Shown here: piece after piece, positions 62,091-64,000 of the stretch
Layout: each line of letters starts with the position of its first letter
Position numbering within the stretch: the first letter of the stretch is position 1
Assembly: GCA_905221605.1 (NCBI GenBank)
Contig: CAJNDS010000282.1
Location: 48,501-112,500 of the forward strand
Length of the DNA: 64,000 bases
Source: Symbiodinium natans
Lineage: Eukaryota > Sar > Dinophyceae > Suessiales > Symbiodiniaceae
Direction: 5' to 3'
Program-made: the position numbers and the translations under genes
Notes under the pieces: generated by a model
Told to the model about the DNA's origin: nothing
What the model saw: only the letters and a program-made list of their open reading frames with translations
The model's database searches: none

Positions 62091-63120
62091 TATTTCGGCG
62101 TCTTTAAGTATTTGCTATTTCGTATTTTATGTATATCTATAGATATATGTCCATATATATATATATATCCGGCTTCGAATATAGTAAACACGTCTCGACA
62201 TAGAAAAGGGTATGAAACGGTAGGTTTTGGGGGGGGGTACCATTTATTTATATACTTATATATATATATGATAGGGTATCCTTACTTGAAAGCTCTTTGG
62301 ACTTCCTAAGTCTACTGAAGCACGTCTTCCGGGTTCAGGGTTTCGAGGAAAGTGCATGCGGTTTAGGCTGAAAAAGCTTTCTGGAGAAGGGTTTGGCGGG
62401 TTGGGTTTAGGGTTCAGGGTGTCAGGTATGGGTTGAGGCTTGAGGGTATAGGGCTTAGGGTACGGGGTTTAGGCAAGTTTAGGGTACAGTAGAGTTTTTC
62501 AGGTGTAGGGTGCAGGGTTGAGGAGGGTTTAGGGCGTAGGGTCTGGTGTTCAGGGTGTCGGTGTTTCGAGCGTGGTCTCATTCCCTAAAGTGGCTTCAGG
62601 CACAACCTAAACCCGAGACCCTAAACCAAGCCCTAAATCCTAAACCCTAAACCCTGAATCCTAAACCTAAACCCTAAACCCTAAGCCCTTCAGGCCACCT
62701 CGGACAGACCCTTGAGAGCCAGCTGCCAGTCGCTCTCCGCCTCACCTTGGGCGAGCGCTTTGGGGCTTCGGAGAGTTTCGGGGTTCGGGTTAGGTTTGCG
62801 GGTTTAGGGTTTAGGATTGAGGGATAGGCTTTACGGCTTAATTATTAGGGTTGAGGGTTTGGGGCCTTGTAGCAGCCACAATAAACCCTAAACCCTAAAC
62901 CCGAAACCGGGAACCCGGGAATCCGGGAACCCGGGAACCCGGGAACCCAACTGCAAGGGAAGCATGCAGGGTGTAACAGCTGTGGAGATCTGTAGTGAGC
63001 GGCGCGAAAGGTGCCACTGCAAATCTGGATGCACGTTGAAAAAGGGCAAGAGCTCTGCACGACACCATGGCTCTCCAAACCCTAAAACCCCTAAACCCCA
63101 AACCCTGCACCTAGATCCCC
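62091..63120. other. AT-rich lead then telomere-like mosaic, no gene
   Basis: 62110-62280 is AT-rich with TATA runs and a G run. 62330-62560 is loose TTTAGGG-like sequence. A degenerate CCCTAAA tract lies at 62605-62690. A CCGGGAA run (about 62900-62948) has five near-perfect 8-10 bp units. Minus ORFs at 62845-63151 are built from these repeats. Confidence 0.6.
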
Positions 63121-63257
63121 TACTTGGAGGTTCAAGGTACTTACTAACCAATTATACTTATAACTGTACTTATAACCATATTAGGGCACTTAAGGGCTTG
63201 TAAGTGGGTTATAAGTACAGTTATAATTGCTTAATAAGTACCATGAACCTCCAAGTA
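63121..63257. mobile_element. MITE family 1, copy 5, without telomeric tract
   Basis: TACTTGGAGGTTCAAGG and CCATGAACCTCCAAGTA form the ends, with a TA duplication. The arms AACTGTACTTATAACC and GGTTATAAGTACAGTT surround a short centre with ATTAGGGCACTTAAGGGC. At 137 bp it is the best guide to the unbroken family structure. Confidence 0.85.
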
Positions 63258-64000
63258 ATGCCCAAGCTCCCAAACTCCAAGCGCGAAGGACCCCTGGGCC
63301 CCAGGCAGGCCTTCATTCCTAAGACATAGATGGGCTCCTGCGTCTCTTTCTGTCACATGCGGGTGCAGGGCTTACATGGGGTTTAGGGTTTTTAGCGTTT
63401 TTGTGAACGAGGAATATGGAAATTCAGCTTTTCGAAGCGTTCAGGCTCTGAGCCCATCAGTTCCATGGTAGCCGGCACAAAACAAAACTAGAGGAACCTC
63501 CTTTTTTTTGAGCAGCCCCCCCCCCCCCCCGGCCCTCATTTCGCCTTGGCGATACCGATGCATTAGAGTCGGTGCGGTGAAAGTAAGACAAACCAGCACC
63601 AGAGCAAGTCAAGCAAAGGCTTCTGTATTAATTAGCCCTGGTTCTGCCCTACGACCCCTGAGATCTCTGAGCCCTATCCCTGTATTCCAGGGACCAACAT
63701 ATGTGTCCTTAATAGTTCTAGCATAACCTGATTACTCAGTCCCTGGAAGTACAGGGTACAGCTCTCAACCCGCAGAAGAAACGTTTAGCAAGGGTTCTTG
63801 GCCCCAACACCCACATCCCGAACCACAAATCCTGAGACTACATCCTAATGTTGGACTGGCTTTAGTGAGAAGGGGCACTATTATGCGATGTTCCGGAAAT
63901 CCTATAGGGGACCCCCCATTGTTTAGGGTGGTCCTCAATTATGCGATGTTTGCCGGCCGGGGTTGAAGGGCGGGGGGCCGGGGAGCCAAAAACTAAAAAC
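63258..64000. other. Unique sequence, no gene recognised
   Basis: Isolated telomere-like heptamers lie near 63379. A T run and C run lie at 63501-63530. Two copies of TTATGCGATGTT are at 63880 and 63938. The 72-codon plus ORF at 63508 has no recognisable feature. Confidence 0.5.

Noticed and set aside
1-64000. Dinoflagellate spliced-leader or relict leader sequence, rRNA, snRNA genes
   Set aside because: I looked for the conserved leader (ending TTTTGGCTCAAG) and found no convincing match; no rRNA or snRNA signature was seen.

Overview
The window looks like nuclear DNA of an alveolate alga, most likely a dinoflagellate. The telomere-type repeat is TTTAGGG/CCCTAAA. The one intact retroelement has the dinoflagellate style of Ty1/copia: a very long gag and pol, a D-P-G aspartic protease, and a cytosine-methyltransferase-like domain inside pol. 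No rRNA gene, complete tRNA gene, CRISPR array or ordinary host gene is supported. The taxon is inferred from element style and repeat type, not from a marker gene.

Layout. About two thirds of the window (1-17843, 26530-36023, 46828-64000) is a mosaic of short interstitial telomeric tracts in both orientations. Most tracts are 30-250 bp and are separated by 50-500 bp of unrelated sequence. The mosaic also holds pure arrays of variant heptamers and octamers (TTTAGGC, TTGAGGG, TTTAGGGG), several hairpin (MITE-like) families, two tRNA-derived SINE-like pieces, decayed non-LTR retrotransposon fragments, AT-rich microsatellites, and a dense minisatellite and palindrome district at 56251-62090.

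Two large LTR elements interrupt the mosaic. Element A (17844-26529, + strand) has identical 207-bp LTRs, a primer site resembling the initiator-Met tRNA anticodon arm, a polypurine tract and a CCCTA target duplication, and sits inside a CCCTAAA array. It encodes no recognisable protease, integrase or reverse transcriptase. It carries a long RNA-binding-type coding region (WW, S1-like and six CCCH zinc-finger motifs) broken into several frames. Element B (36029-46822, - strand) is a Ty1/copia retrotransposon with 329-bp LTRs and a CCTTC duplication. Its gag-protease ORF and 2325-codon pol ORF are open. Between the N-terminus of pol and the integrase lie a 2-oxoglutarate/Fe(II) dioxygenase-like domain and a C5 cytosine methyltransferase-like domain.

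How it fits together. Element B has a complete set of copia domains and could in principle mobilise others. Element A has the cis signals of an LTR element but no replication enzymes, so it would need help in trans. The MITE family with CTTGGAGG ends gives the best clue to the mosaic: three of five copies carry a telomeric tract at three different internal positions, so telomeric DNA was added repeatedly to pre-existing sequence.
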